Below are positions 10,387-21,667 of a DNA stretch of 64,000 nt, piece after piece. Positions within the stretch are counted from its first letter, which is position 1; each line of letters starts with the position of its first letter. Made by a program: the position numbers and the translations under genes. The stretch is from Geosiphon pyriformis (Eukaryota; Glomeromycota; Glomeromycetes; Archaeosporales; Geosiphonaceae), in contig JAAOMT010000046.1 in the NCBI GenBank assembly GCA_016748015.1, forward strand, positions 62,001-126,000, read 5' to 3'. The notes beneath the pieces are model-generated. The model was not told the origin of the DNA, did not search any database, and saw only the letters and a program-made list of their open reading frames with translations.

Positions 10387-12982
10387 ATAGATGAACTAGC
10401 AATTAACACCACAGAATCAACAAGGAAAAAGAAGAAAGCCAAGATTGATTTCGTTTTGGATGCAAACAAACCATCCACATCAACTGCTGATAATAATGAG
10501 CCACCAAAGACTAAAGTTTTTAAAAATTTCTCAAAGCTAGAATCCCCAGAAATAGTACAAAAATCTGGACCTTATTCTGTTGTTAAAGATTTCATAGAAA
10601 TCCCAACACATATTACCTTTGGCCAGCTGATGACTCATCCATAGTTTAGAAAAAATCTTTGCAAATCTCTGATCCCCAAGAAGAAAATACCAAAAACTAA
10701 CAAATGCTCTCATCAAGCTGGACTTGCTGACAACAGCAATGTTATCCTTTTAATTTGCAAAGCCCAAGTGGCTGGTTATTTCATCGACTTGATCCTAGAC
10801 AGTGGATCATTTGTGAGTGTCATTACCAAACATTTCTTAAAAGCAATTGGCAGAAAAATTGATGAACCTTCTACCAGACCTATAACCAATATACATAGTG
10901 ATAAAAAAAAAGGTCTTGGTATTGCCAAAGCTATTCCAGTCTGCATCAATGGCATCAGCATTGAAACTGACATGGAAGTTTCTGAAGCAAAAGAATACAC
11001 CATTATTGTTGGCAATAAGTGGCTCAAGAAAGCAAAAACCTTACTCGACTATGAACTATGTGAATTAACTATCAGATATGGTGAGAAGCCTATAGTGGTT
11101 AAATGTCACTATTAGACAACTCCCTCAGCAAACAAACAGGATCAAGAAGAAGAACAATCAGACAAATTAGATGATAAAGAGAGTGATGAAAAAGAAGAAC
11201 AAGAGGAACAAAAAGAAACCACTGAACTTGTATACACTACTTTTACCAGCAATGGCAAGCCACTGAACAATGTCAAAGCTGACAAAGAAAGAATCATTGT
11301 GAATGGCAAGCTGATCTGCTGGCCCTACTATGACATCCTTAGAAAAACTTTTGACCAAAAGCCTGGCAAAAAAGCCAAGTACTGTTATTGGTGGCATGGT
11401 TTTTGTGCCCAGTGCTGATGCAATCAACTCTTGTATTCTTCAAGTGATAAATGCAAATCATGTCTGATCTATTACAAAGATTGGGAATTAATCAGTTTGA
11501 TACCTAAGGAAGAATTGAAAAAAGTCCAAAAGTCCTTTGAAAATAAACCACCTGAGATCCAATCACTAGTTGTAGAACAAAGAAAACCCTCTTCAGAAGA
11601 AAGAAGAATAGACATTGAAAATTTGCTGGCTAGAAACAGCCCAATTATCTCAAAAAAAGTGATACTCTTGGACGAACTCATGTAATACAATACACCATCA
11701 CCACCAGAGAAACTTGCTCTATCTATCTAAAGCCATATCAATCCAATCACTGCAATAATGAGTTCATCAAGAAAGAAATAAAACAAATGAAAGATCTTGA
11801 ATTCATACAAGAAACCAAGAGTGAATGGGCTTTCCCAGTTGTAGTGATATCCAAGAAAGGTGGAACCCTATGCTTCTGTGTTGACTACCACCAATTAAAT
11901 GCCATCACTGAAAAAAACATGTACCCACTTCCCAAGATTGATGCAATACTGAACCAATTCAAAGATGCTGCTTTCTTTTCAACCATTAATCTAACTGCTG
12001 GATTCTGACAAGTAGAGATGAATCCAGAAAGCCAGAAGAAAACCGCCTTCATTACCAAGTATGGCACTTATGAATTTACAGTCATGCCTTTTGGTCTCAC
12101 CAATGCCCCTCTCACTTTTCAACACTTAATGGATAAAGTATTTGAATTAGTGAAAAAAAACTTTGTTCTGGTCTATTTAAATGATATAATGTGTACTCAA
12201 AAACCTGAGATGAACATCTTGAACATTTGCAAAAAGTTTTTAATCTTCTCAAAAATGCAGGTCTCAAGATCAACCCAATCAAATCTTTCTTTGGAAGACA
12301 ATCCACCCAATTTCTTGGCCATCTTATTACAAAAGATGGAATCTTCCCTGATTCAGCCAAAGTAGAAAAAGTTCAGAACATAAAACAACCAATGAATATT
12401 CATGAGTTACGTTTTTTTTTTGGTTTGGCCTTCTATTATCGCAAATTTGTTAAAGATTTCTCCAAAATTGTCTCTTCACTCAATCAGCTACTCAGGAAAA
12501 ATGTCAACTACTATTGGGGCATACATCAGCAAAAAGCATTTGAAACCCTCAAAGAAAAATTGGTTACAGAATCTATTCTCAAGCAATCTGATCTGGATCA
12601 ATCTTTTATCCTTTACACTGATGCATCTGACTATAGACCTGGTGCTGTTCTTTTACAAAAAGATAAAGATGGCAGAGAACATGCAATAGCCTATGCCAGT
12701 AGAACTCTTACACCAGCAGAAAAGAACTATTCAGTTACTGAGCAGGAATGCTTAGCAGTAGTTTGGGCTACCAGCTACTAAGATAAGTATCTCCTTGGTG
12801 TGAAGTTTTTGGTAGTAACAAATCACCAAGCTTTGGTTTGGCTGTGCAACAAAAAAAGGCTAGAACATAAACAGATAGCCTGCTGGATACTCCACTTGGA
12901 TGAATTTGACTATGATATTCAACATTGTAAAGGAGCTAATTATCAAAATGCCAATGCTCTCTTCAAACTTACCACCAAGTGA
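10387..12982 (+). pseudogene. pol: pol part 1 of element 1: protease, reverse transcriptase, RNase H, broken
   Basis: The start Met seen in element 4 (MDELAIN) is Ile here. The aspartic protease is at 10768-11115 with an intact DSGS motif. An acidic stretch and a Cys-rich patch (about 11380-11465, with CAQC and KCKSC) follow, an unusual spacer before RT. RT occupies about 11787-12400. Its catalytic YLDD reads YLND, and a single G is missing just after it (about 12191), changing frame. Another 1-bp loss lies near 11650-11660. RNase H (about 12600-12980) keeps TDAS and the Glu of TEQE but has TNHQ for TDHQ. It ends in a TGA that is also a stop in elements 4 and 5. Confidence 0.85.
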
Positions 12983-13040
12983 CAATACAACCTCCTAAAC
13001 CAAACCAACCTAATTATTAATAATTCTCTTACAGCCAAAC

Positions 13041-14360
13041 ATGATAATGGACTTGGACAACTACTCTACCTTAATGGAATTTTTGGGTAAAGAACAATAC
13101 CCACCAGAATACACTTGACAGCAAAGAGAACATTTGCACAAACAATTAAATTTTTATTTGATCTGCCAGAACCTATTATATAAAAGAAATAGAAAAGATC
13201 CTGACCACTCCTAGAGAGTCATAAGATTTGAAGAAAGAGAAATTGTGATCTACAACATGCACACTGATCCATTAGCTAAACACTTTGGAAAAACAAAAAC
13301 AATTCAAAAAATTCTAGCTCACTATTATTGGCCTACCTTGGGAAAAGACATTGCTGAGTACATTAAAACCTGTGATACCTGCCAAAAAAAAGGAAAACCC
13401 AATCGCAAAGAAGACATCCATCCAATTTCTGTTGGCCAATCCTTTGACAGAATTGGTATAGATGTTGTTGGACCATTAACAATAACTCTTGATGGCAACA
13501 GATACATTATCACAGCTACTAACTATCTTACAAAGTAAGTAGAAACAAAAGCCACCCCAGATCAAACAGCAGTTTCCATTGCTAATTTTATTTATGAAAA
13601 TATCATTTGTCGCCATGACTGCCCCAAAAAACTTTTATCTAATAGAGAAAAAGCTTTTCTCAGTACACTGGTTGAAAAACTTTGTAGAAAAATGGGAATA
13701 CATTACAAACTTTTCTCCCCTTATCACCCTCAAACAAATAGCCTAGTAGAATGTTTCAATAGAACACTGTGTGAAACCTTAGCCAAAACAAGTGAAGAAA
13801 CAAACTTATGGGACAAAGTACTGTCTTCAGCTTTGTTTGCTTATAGAACTGTGAATTATAACATAACAAGTTATAAACCCTTTTATCTGCTCTATGGACA
13901 AATGGCAATACTACCAATAGAAACTAATATTGAGACAATACCATTTGAAGAAATCACAATAGGGAATTACAAAGACATTTTGCAAAAAAGACTTGGTACT
14001 ATTCTTGACTCATTGGTAGAAGCACAAATAGTTGCTTTTGAAAAGATAAAACAGTTTCAAAAAAAGCTTAAAAAGAAGAAAACCTATAAAACACTTTCTT
14101 TAAGTGTTGGTGACTTGGTATTAGAATACTGTTCAGACAGAAACAATGTCTATGGTAATAAATTCTTTAGCCGGTGAAAAGAACCCTTTATAGTTAACAA
14201 AGTTTTGAATAATGGTTCTTATATTCTTCAAGATCAATCTGGAACAATCTTTAATGATCGATCTGTTCATGATATGTGACTCAAAAAATACCACAAACGA
14301 CCTGATTGGTTGCCTGTTGTGGTAATACCGACTCAAATGATCAACAAAAATCAAGTATAA
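13041..14360 (+). pseudogene. int: Integrase ORF of element 1, separate reading frame, broken
   Basis: The frame opens at ATG 13041 or 13047, about 60 bases after the RNase H stop, in the +1 frame. It has an H2C2 zinc-binding domain (H at MHTDPLAKHFG, then CDTC), the first catalytic Asp in GIDVVGPL, the second changed to Asn (LSNRE for LSDRG) and Glu retained in VECF. A GPY/F-like tail follows (VNKVLNNGSYILQDQ). Stops occur near 13123, 13215, 13539, 14177 and 14279, several of them TGA or TAA at Trp positions. In element 4 most of the same frame is open, confirming the assignment. It would catalyse cDNA insertion in the nucleus. Confidence 0.83.
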
Positions 14361-14806
14361 ATAAATGCACCATTTCCAAAACAGAGGTATCTTTAATCGA
14401 CATGAACAATTATTTTCTGGATCAAAACATTCAAAATGCTTTCTATATTCTTTATGAGTATTGGATTAAAAACTATCCAAATGCTACTCTGACCATTGGA
14501 AAACAAACTACAATAACTGACAACAGTGGAACACATACTGTTATTAAACCAAAGAAAACAACTACCAAAAGAGAAAAAATTGGTAGCAAAATGGATAAGT
14601 ATTTGCTGAAAAGTATAACAGCAGCAATACTTGTACCTTCCATCACAATTGGAAAAACAATTAAAGAAATCTTGCCTATAGACAAAAACTTGTCATATGG
14701 AAGACAACTAAAACTCTATGGTCACCTTGATGAAATCATAAAAGACATGAAGCTTATGAAGAAAACAACTTCTGAGATACAAGTGGAAATTTTGGACATT
14801 GTATGA
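14306..14806 (+). CDS. ORF X of element 1: extra 3' ORF of unknown function
   Basis: This frame lies in the -1 frame relative to integrase and overlaps its end by about 55 bases. It is open for 166 codons with no stop. Its first ATG is at 14402, giving 134 residues from MNNYFLDQNIQN to VEILDIV. The same ORF, same length from the same ATG, occurs in element 4 (36346-35942), and remnants occur in elements 3 and 5. It is rich in Lys, Ile and Thr. No signal peptide, membrane segment or known domain is evident, so an envelope protein is unlikely. It sits where env would sit. Function unknown. Confidence 0.65.
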   Translation: MVACCGNTDSNDQQKSSINKCTISKTEVSLIDMNNYFLDQNIQNAFYILYEYWIKNYPNATLTIGKQTTITDNSGTHTVIKPKKTTTKREKIGSKMDKYLLKSITAAILVPSITIGKTIKEILPIDKNLSYGRQLKLYGHLDEIIKDMKLMKKTTSEIQVEILDIV

Positions 14807-15013
14807 TTAGATGTCCCAAGAGTTTTGACCATTGCAAAAAGAGCCAAAACTCTAATACAAAGATTTGGTCTCTTAAATACAAAACTCATTTCGTCTCAAG
14901 TATTATACACCCTATCTACAAAAGACTTCAATAAATTAGTTAGCTTTGAGTTAAATAAAACTCTTCAAATAGATTACACTATAAATAGCTAGATTTTGCC
15001 AAAGCTTAATCTC

Positions 15014-15027
15014 TTTGGAGAGAATGA
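15014..15027 (+). other. Polypurine tract of element 1
   Basis: TTTGGAGAGAATGA directly precedes the 3' LTR (TGTTATGG). Element 4 has the matching GGAGAGGATGA next to its 3' LTR. It would prime plus-strand synthesis. Confidence 0.7.
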
Positions 15028-15753
15028 TGTTATGGTTGAAACTTATACTTTTTATTAATTATCATATGTATTAGCCACTGATGTCATATAATTAGCCACA
15101 CTATTTTTAGAAAGTGATTGTTAATCTGATCAATGACCTGACCATTAACCTGATCATTGACTTGATCATTGACCTAATCAATAACTTGATCATTGACTTA
15201 ATTATTAACCTAATCATTGACCATTTTTGACAGCTATATAAGCAATGAATCCCTTAGCTATAGAAAAGCATGTAATAACAAGCATCTGAATAATCAAGAA
15301 TAAATAAAATAACAACTTTTATCTCAATCCTTTTTTTATCGCTAATTTCCCTTTCTCTACTTTCAAATATCTGAACATCTTAAAGATAAAAAATTACTTG
15401 TTGGCCTTTTCCTGATGTATATAATTGTAGCATTTAAAGATTATTTGAATAAACATGACTGAAAAACACAAGTTAATACCTGATATTAAATTCTAAGAGT
15501 GCTGACATGAGACATAGAATTATACTAGTGGTAATCAATTGTTGACAGTACGGACTATCCCTCTACCTTCAGATTTCCCCAGTTATCTTTAAAAAGAATA
15601 GCAACTGAGATATTTTATGAGACTAATCTCGCACATTAAATTTATACTTATTCAATTTGCTTTTTAAAGTTGAATTCCCCTTTGATTATTTCTATTACTC
15701 TACAATCTTGTTCTTTCTTGCTATCTGTTAGCTTGTTATTCCAACCTGTAACA
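15028..15753 (+). repeat. 3' LTR of element 1
   Basis: 726 bp, TGTTATGG to CTGTAACA, followed by the CCAG duplication at 15754-15757. It holds nine 12-bp units (15116-15222) and a TATA box TATATAAG (15235-15242). Confidence 0.9.
15116..15242 (+). promoter_or_regulatory. 12-bp array (9 units) plus TATA box in the 3' LTR of element 1
   Basis: Nine tandem units such as GATCATTGACTT end 12 bases before TATATAAG. Many units contain the palindrome TGATCA. The position suggests an upstream activating array, but no binding factor can be named. Confidence 0.55.
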
Positions 15754-16616
15754 CCAGTTTTAAAAATCTTGGAATTGTTTACTGAATTGTTTTTTAACAG
15801 AAAAGCAAATTAAACAAAAAAGCAGAAGATTGAGTTTAATAAAATCTAGGTTATTTTTGTTGTGTGCTGTAAAGTGTTTTTTTAATTATTGTAATAAATA
15901 TAAATAATTATTCATATAATTAAGAACAAGATGGATTTTAATACTTTACAGAAAGCATCACTTTTATGTTACAAGTTAGAATAACAAGCTAACAGATAGC
16001 AAAGAAAAACAGAATTGTAGAATAATGAAATTAATCAAAAAAAATAACAATAAAAAAGTAAATTGAATGAGTAAAAATTCAATATGTATAATTAGTTTTA
16101 TAAAAATCACAGTTGTAAATCTTTTTTGGAAATCTAAAAATAGAGAAATAGTTTATAATTGTTAATAAAATAATACTATTGCTATTATTTTATGTCTTAA
16201 TTCAGTAATTTTTAGAATTAATAACAAATATTATTGTGTTTTTTAATTGTTTTTTTATTCAATGAATTACAAAAGCAAGCAATTGCTTCTTAGACTAATT
16301 CTAATAATACAAATCAAAAAGGAAAAAAATAAGGTATGTAAAAGCCAACAAGTAATTTTTTATTCTAAGATATTTAGTTACTTAAAAATAAGAAAAAAAA
16401 AATAAGCAATATATAAAAAAGTAATTAATAATGAGTTTTATTTTATTATTTTAATTATGTTTTTTTACAGCTAAAAGACTTATTGCTTATATAACTATTA
16501 AAAGTAATTAATAATTAGGTCATTAATTACTATCTAAAAATAAGATGAATAATTATGTAACATTAGTGATTAATACATATAATAATTAACAAAAACTATA
16601 GTTTTTAGCTATAACA
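15754..16616 (-). mobile_element. Element 2, right part: gag start, primer site and 5' LTR
   Basis: Directly after element 1 the sequence resumes the antisense copy: CCAGTTTTAAAAATCTTGG matches the gag start of element 4 at 41728-41750. The 5' LTR is 15967-16616 (650 bp, only two 12-bp units). Together with 6995-8056 this is one older copy split by element 1. Confidence 0.8.
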
Positions 16617-18714
16617 CTACCAAGTGCTTTTTTGGAAAAACTGAACTCAAGTTTTTGGAACATATTATAAGCAAAAATAATATTAAAACAGATTCAGATA
16701 AAATTAAGATAGTTAAAAACTTTCTAATATTAACAAATTTGATAAAACTAAGAGCATTTTTGGAATTTACTAAATACTATTATTATTTTATTCGAAATTT
16801 CTCCAAACTGGCTTAATTATTACACCAGTTTCAAGCAAAAAACACCAAGTATAAATGAACTAAAAAACAACAAAAAGCTTTCAATACATTAAGAAGAAAG
16901 CTTATTTAAGCTCTAGTATTAATCTATTCAGATTATAGCAAGCCATTTATTATTATTACTAATGTATTAGATCAAGCATTAAAAGTTGTACTATTACAAA
17001 AAAAATTAGAAAAATGAAAACATTTAATGATATATGCTAACCAAAGTTTGAATCCAGTAAAAAAAAATTATAGAACTGTAGCACTAAAATATTTAATTAT
17101 TTATTAGGCTGTTATAAAATAAAAAAAATACTTAAACCAAAAATTTGACATATATATTGATCACAAAATATTAATATTAATTTAGAAGCAAAAATTTGAA
17201 GATAATCACTATGCAAAATAAAAAATAGAACTATTACTATTTAATTATACAGTATATTATAAAAAAAGAAAAAAAATATTGACAGTTTATTATAAATAAG
17301 ACAAATCTAAATACATTTTAATCTAAAAATATAATAAAAGATAAATACATAAAAATATCAACAACTCCAATATTATATTAATACTCAACAATTTAAAAAA
17401 AATTATTTTAAAAAACAAAACTACATAAAACAACAATCAAAATATACTATATTAAAAAAAACAGAAAAGATTCAAACCAGTTATTCAGAATAATTACAGA
17501 ATTAGAAAAAAAAATAATACTGTTTAATATGTATTCAGATCTAACTACAAAATATTTTTATAAAAAAACAATTATGAAAAGAATCAAAAAAAAATATTAT
17601 TGGCTATTAATATATTCAAACATCATTTAATATGTTTAAAATTATGATATTTGTCAAAAAAAAAAGAACAAGACTCAACAAACTACTAAAACCAATTAAA
17701 ATAAGACAACTATTTGATTAGATTAAAATTATCTTAGTAAGACCATTAATTATAACCAGCAGAAACAATTAATACATAGCAATAGTTATTGACTATTTTA
17801 TAAAATGGCCAAAAGCTAAAGCCATTCAAAAAGCAGATGCAAAATTCATAGCTAAATTTATATATCAAAATTTGATTTGTCAATATAGATGTTCAAAAAA
17901 ATTGTTATCAGACCAAAAAACTTATTTTGTAAACAAAACATTAACAAAATTAAGTCAAAAATTTAGAATTAAAAAACCATTATTATTTCTATATTATCTA
18001 CAAACAAATGGCTTAATTGAAAAATTCAACAAAATATTGTACAAAATAATTGTTAAAATTAGTCAAAAAAATTAGTATGAATAAGATTTGTTTATATTAT
18101 TAATATTATTTGCTTATTGAACAATAAAACAAAATATTATACAAACAATACCATTTAAACTAGTTTATAATAAAATAGTAATATTATTAGTCAAGATAAA
18201 TATTAATACATATTTAACAGAACCAATAACAGAAGCCAACTTTTAAGAAACATTGTTAAAAAGAACATATAAATTAATAGAAACTCTAGAAAACAAAAGA
18301 CAAAAAGCAGCTAATAACATATAAAAGTCACAAAAAAAACAAAAAAAATAACATGACAACCAATTATCAGATAAACTGATCGAATTTAGAATTAGAAACA
18401 AAGTACTTTTATATTGTATTAAAGTAAAAAAACAATAAAGTAGAAAGTTTAATCCCAAATAAGATGGTTCATTCTACATTAAAAATTTTTAAAAAAATAG
18501 AGCTTACAAATTAAGATAAAACAACAAAAGCTTAATCAAAACAGTACATAATGATTGAATAAAATTATATTATAATATAATATTATTATTTACTAGTAAT
18601 ATATTACAACTGAAAATACAAAAAATACTAGTCAAATCAGATAAGATTTCATAAAATTTAAAACCAATTATAATTATTGAAGAAAACACAAAAAATAAAT
18701 TAAGATAAAAGTAT
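16617..18714 (+). pseudogene. pol: Ty3/gypsy family B pol: RT thumb, RNase H and integrase, heavily decayed
   Basis: A different gypsy family. It begins in the RT thumb with CFFGKTELKFLEHIIS, then a YYYYFIRNFSKLA block, RNase H (IYSDYSKPFIII, with later NYRTVALKYL) and integrase from about 17700. The integrase shows FIKWPKAKAI, CSKKLLSDQKTYF and NGLIEKF (second Asp and Glu kept) and a tail with LLYCIKV near 18400. Nearly every Trp and many Gln codons are stops. Element 2 seems to have inserted into this pol, because the frame starts mid-domain right after its LTR. No LTR of this family was identified. Confidence 0.75.
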
Positions 18715-19442
18715 TATTACAAATTAGAATAACAAGTTAATAAATAATAAGAAAAAACAAAATTATATGGTAATAAAATGAATTAAAAAGAATTTAACTT
18801 TAAAAAATAAATTAAATAAATATGAATTCAATATGCAAGATCAGTCTTATAAAATATTTCAGTTGCTATTCTTTTCAAAAAATAATAGAGAATTTGAAAG
18901 TAAAGAAATAGTCTGTACTGTTAACAAATAATAACACACTGGTATAATTTTATGTTTTATATTGATGCTCTTAGAATTTGATATCAGATATCAGATGTGC
19001 TTTTTAATCATGTTTTATTTAATAATCTTTAAATACTACAATTACACAAATCAAAAAAAGAGTAGAAAAATGCCAACAAGTAATTTTTTATTTTAAGATG
19101 TTTAAATACTTGAAAATAAAGAAAGAAAAATAAGTAATATAAGAAAAATTTAAGATAATAGTTGTTATTTTTATTTCTTTTATTTCTTATATTTAATTAT
19201 GTTTTTCTATAGCTAAGAAATTCATTACTTATATAGCTATTAAAAGTGATCAATAATTAAGTTAATGACTAAGTTAATAATTAGATCATTAATTAAGTCA
19301 ATAATCAAATTAATAATCAAATCAACAATTAAATTATTGATTAAATTAATGATTACTATCTAAAAATAAGGTGGCTAATTATATAATATTAGTGGCTAAT
19401 ATATATAATAATTAATAAAAACTATAAGGTTTAATCATAATA
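18715..19442 (-). repeat. Solo LTR of family A with GTAT target duplication
   Basis: A 728-bp complete LTR in minus orientation, decayed (for example TATTAC for TGTTAC), with nine 12-bp units. GTAT occurs immediately before (18711-18714) and after (19443-19446). No internal sequence flanks it, so it arose by recombination between the LTRs of a former element, inserted just after the family B pol. Confidence 0.85.
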
Positions 19443-20138
19443 GTATATAAAAACACAGTATATACAATAAAAACAACAGTAAAAAATAAAAATCTTAGAC
19501 CACATTTACATAATAGCACAAAAATTATTTCAAGCCATAAATTAACAATAATTGGACATAAAAATTATTATTAATTACCAAACAATTTGTTATAAAAACA
19601 CAAAAAAAGAAAAAAAAGCAAAAATTATTTCATATTAGTTACTACAAAACTAAATAAAGCACTGATTAAATAAGATTATAAAAAAAGTAAAAAACACTTT
19701 TGGAAAAATATTAATTATTGTTTTAACAGAAAAACTAATTAAAAAAAATTGGAAGCTATGAATAAAACAACTTTCAATAGCATATTATTATTATTGGTTA
19801 AAACAAAAGCTGAATATTCAAGAATTGTATATTAACAAATCCAAAAAAATATTTAATCAAAAAAGGATACAACAGATCGAAGACTTTATTAAAAAAAAAA
19901 ACAAGTTCTATACTATATATTAAAATAATTTGTTAATTATATACTGTATTTCAAAATTATTCAGAAATATTACTATATTTAAAAATAAAAACAATAATTA
20001 TTAACCAGTAGAAAAAAATGACCAACTCTTAATTCAAAAACATAAAAACAAGAATTAAACAAACAATATTAAAAAAAAAGTAAGAAATTTAATTCAAAAT
20101 GAAAATTTTGATGAAGCTTAATATTAAAAAAAAGATAA
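19443..20138 (+). other. Unassigned AT-rich remnant after family B pol
   Basis: Plus-strand translation gives coding-like, Lys-rich stretches broken by stops, for example around 19650-19820 (LLQN...KKSKKHFWKN and LLLLVKTKAEYSRIVY). It could be the 3' part of family B or another element. I recognise no domain and no terminal repeats. Confidence 0.3.
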
Positions 20139-20983
20139 TATTATTTATAAGAAAAGATACAAGAAAAAAATAAAAAAAACAGATCATAAAATAGACCAAT
20201 AGGAGAATAGTACTCAATAAATAAACATCTTTTCAAGAAATTATGACATACTTTCAAGAATGTGCATATTCTCAAAAAATAAACATATTTTAGAAAGTAA
20301 CATAAAAAAAAGTAGAAATATATAAGATTTTATATAACATAAATTATGTATATATAATAAAAATATTAAAAACAGAAAAAAAAACAGTAGTTAGAAACAA
20401 GTAATTATCAAATATCTCTTTTTTCAAAAAATAGTTTTTTATAACTTAAAGTAAAATCACATCTATATTAATAAAAATACTCATTATTAATCAATTTATA
20501 TTGTTATTGCTTGGTTAAAAAAAATTAATTACTTTAGCATTATTAATACTTTATGTTAATAAAATTCAATACTTAATTATATTAGACTAATAGCTTTTAA
20601 TTTTGACTATTAATAAAATACTAATTTTTTATTTTATTTTATTTTATTTTATTTTTGTTTTTTTTGTTGTTATTAATTGATTAAAATAATTAAGTATTGA
20701 ATAATTAATGTCAAAAATAGTCTAATAAAAGATTTAGAAAACAAAAATAGAAAACTTAAAAATAGCTTATTAGAAAGACATAACTGTTAAATTAAACTAG
20801 CCATCATACTAAAGAAAAAAATTTACAAAAGAAACTATCAATTAAATCTCTGTTCATTATACAAAAGACTCAACCAAAATTTTTAAATCACAAAACCTTT
20901 AAAAATTACTATTATTAATAGCTATTAAGTACTAAATTACAGATTTGTTATTTATTTCAACACTTAAATAATTATTTATAATA
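20139..20983 (-). repeat. Repeat C copy 2 (antisense)
   Basis: The reverse complement follows 3310-4234 over its whole length. The block matching 3380-3660 is the clearest (about 20690-20960), as is the AT microsatellite at 20617-20665. Ends TATTATTT and TTATAATA are the decayed LTR termini. Flanks ATAA and ATAT do not form a clean duplication. Confidence 0.65.
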
Positions 20984-21108
20984 ATATATATTGAATTTTT
21001 ATTCATTTAATTTGCTCTTTTATTATAATTCTCTTTTTAATTAATTTTATTACCCTATAATTCTGTTTTTTTTTGCTATCTATTAGCTTGTTATTCTAAC
21101 CCATAATA
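20984..21108 (+). repeat. Family A LTR fragment, 3' end, plus orientation
   Basis: Matches the last 125 bp of the element 1 LTRs (ATTGAATTTTTATTC ... TTATTCTAACCCATAATA). The 5' part is absent. It abuts the left LTR of element 3. Confidence 0.65.
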
Positions 21109-21109
21109 A

Positions 21110-21483
21110 TATTATAGATTAAAATAACAAGTTAACAAATAACAAAATAAAACAGAATTGTATAATAATATAAATAATTAAAAGAGAATTTAAATTCAAA
21201 GAATAAATTAAATTGGTATGAATTTAATATGTAAGATTAATTTTATAAATATTTTAGTCACTGTTTTTTTCAAAAAATAACAAGAAATTTATAGATAAAA
21301 ATAGTCTGTACTGTTAACAAAAAATAACACATTTATATAATTTTATGTCTTATATTAATACTCTTAAAATTCAATATCAAATATTAATTATATTTTTTAA
21401 TAATACTTATTTAATAATCTTCAAAATTAACAATTACAGATAAATATTAACAAGTAATTTTTTATTACAAAAATGTTTAAATA
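21110..21483 (-). repeat. Element 3 left LTR, first piece
   Basis: Matches the first half of the solo LTR at 18715. It breaks at ...GTTTAAATA, where pogo 1 begins, and resumes at 24318 with CTTAAAAGAATTTG. Joined, the two give about 660 bp. Confidence 0.75.
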
Positions 21484-21667
21484 CAGTTAAATCTGAGATA
21501 ATCTATATTTTTAGTAGATACAAATTGTTATAAGTTTTCTCAAGTTTAAATATATATAGTATACATATAATAAAAATAAATATAATATTATTAAAAAATA
21601 AATTTATTTGTATATTCTTATAAGAATCTTTAAATAGTTCATGCAATATTAAAAAAACTTATAACAG

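Larger units (their letters stand above)
8057..15753 (+). mobile_element. Ty3/gypsy LTR retrotransposon, family A element 1, full length, inactive
   Basis: A 7.7-kb element with LTRs at 8057-8697 and 15028-15753, a primer-binding site just inside the 5' LTR, gag with a CCHC knuckle, protease, RT, RNase H, integrase with the RT-before-integrase order of Ty3/gypsy, an extra 3' ORF and a purine tract before the 3' LTR. It is inserted in an antisense older copy of its own family. Stops from CAA, CAG and TGG, at least two 1-bp deletions in pol and Asp to Asn changes in RT, RNase H and integrase show that it is dead. Element 4 is its closest relative in the window. Confidence 0.92.

Noticed and set aside
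10776-11427. Minus-strand ORFs of 83-86 codons in element 1
   Set aside because: They are antisense to protease and spacer coding sequence and have counterparts only as shadows of the same region.
20617-20665. TTTTA microsatellite as a separate feature
   Set aside because: It is part of repeat C; the other copies have the same AT-rich tract at the matching place.
21106-21109. Target duplication for element 3
   Set aside because: ATAA on the left and ATAT on the right differ by a transversion; in such AT-rich sequence this is not convincing.
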